Source of the DNA: Euborellia annulipes
Taxonomy: Eukaryota; Arthropoda; Insecta; Dermaptera; Anisolabididae
Reading direction: 5' to 3'
Assembly: GCA_023213315.1 (NCBI GenBank)
Contig: JAKCPI010015033.1
Location: 186,001 to 250,000, forward strand
DNA: 64,000 nt
The translations under genes and the position numbers were made by a program. A model generated the notes under the pieces. The model was not told the DNA's origin and did no database searches. It saw only the letters and a list, made by a program, of their open reading frames with translations. Below, one piece after another: positions 63,360-64,000 of this stretch; within the stretch, counting starts at the first letter, position 1, and the number at the start of each line of letters is the position of its first letter.

Positions 63360-64000
63360 TTTTAAAGAGGGTAGGTTTTAGGGGTGGAATAATTAAGTTA
63401 GTCTTTTAAAAATTTTTGCCGTTCGAATAGATCCCTAATAAATAAATAAATACAAAAAATTACGCTTAGAAGTATTTTATTTTACAGAGGGTAGGTTTTA
63501 GGGGTGGAATAATTAAGTAAGTCTTTTAAAAATTTTTTCCGTTCGAATAGATCCCTAATAAATAAATAAATACAAAAAATTACGCTTTGAAGTATTTTAT
63601 TTTACAGAGGGTAGGTTTTAGGGGTGGAATAATTAATTAAGTCTTTTAAAAATTTTTTCCGTTCGAATAGATCCCTAATAAATAAATAAATACAAAAAAT
63701 TACGCTTAGAAGTATTTTATTTTACAGAGGGTAGGTTTTAGGGGGTGGAATAATTAATTAAGTCTTTTAAAAAATTTTTCCGTTCGAATAGATCCCTAAT
63801 AAATAAATAAATACAAAAAATTACGCTTTGAAGTATTTTATTTTACAGAGGGTAGGTTTTAGGGGTGGAATAATTAATTAAGTCTTTTAAAAATTTTTTC
63901 CGTTCGAATAGATCCCTAATAAATAAATAAATACAAAAAATTACGCTTAGAAGTATTTTATTTTACAGAGGGTAGGTTTTAGGGGTGGAATAATTAATTA
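63360..64000. repeat. 120-bp tandem satellite, continues past the window
   Basis: GAGGGTAGGTTTTAGGGG recurs at 63367, 63487, 63607, 63727, 63848 and 63968: period 120, with one extra G giving 121 once. Each unit ends in AATAAATAAATAAATACAAA and ACGCTTAGAAG or ACGCTTTGAAG; these two alternate strictly over the five complete junctions, giving a 240-bp higher-order unit. At least 5.3 units are seen. Confidence 0.93.

Noticed and set aside
63360..64000. Regular repeats that might suggest a CRISPR array
   Set aside because: The units are 120-bp contiguous monomers without unique spacers, in a eukaryotic genome; they are a satellite.

Overview
The window is animal nuclear DNA: AT-rich, with GT-AG spliced genes, long introns and very heavy transposon content. 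The repeat mix (Penelope-like elements with GIY-YIG endonuclease, an R1-type LINE inside a TG microsatellite, Helitrons, tRNA-derived SINEs) and the insect/crustacean-like look of the genes suggest an arthropod, perhaps a crustacean or chelicerate. That placement is inference; no marker gene settles it.

Three host genes can be reconstructed, with splice phases that close exactly. (1) 2234-21811, plus strand: 14 exons of a SNF2-family ATPase orthologous to RAD54L2/ARIP4, with the N-terminus missing upstream. The two RecA-like lobes are separated by about 1,070 residues of Q/N-rich low-complexity sequence containing tens of SQNMG/SQNIG repeats, followed by a second Q/P-rich tail. (2) 25361-36480, plus strand: at least nine exons of an unnamed coiled-coil protein ending in one membrane segment and a short tail with one Cys. 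(3) 37754-50352, minus strand: a complete 10-exon secreted lipase of the pancreatic-lipase family (signal peptide, GHSLG serine, Asp and His of the triad, PLAT domain). Genes 2 and 3 converge with about 1.3 kb between their stops.

Most of the rest is mobile DNA. A helicase intron (11803-17219) carries a roughly 4.4-kb Penelope-like element arranged as two near-identical 2-kb inverted arms, each encoding the same RT-GIY-YIG protein. At least seven further places hold inverted-pair (foldback) repeats or remnants with a hammerhead-ribozyme-like core: CTGANGA, a stem II hairpin, GAAA, then a one-base-pair stem III. I consider this dispersed set the most interesting signal in the window. An intron of gene 2 carries a compact LINE with an intact PHD/coiled-coil ORF1 and no reverse transcriptase, sitting inside a SINE. 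The final 14 kb is almost pure nested repeats (Helitron, SINEs, LINE tails, a hairpin-ended roughly 600-bp repeat family) and ends in a 120-bp satellite whose monomers alternate in two types and run off the window.

The genes show no sign of working together as a pathway: a nuclear chromatin remodeller, a tail-anchored membrane protein and a secreted lipase are neighbours only. Family calls rest on recognising motifs by eye; no search was run.
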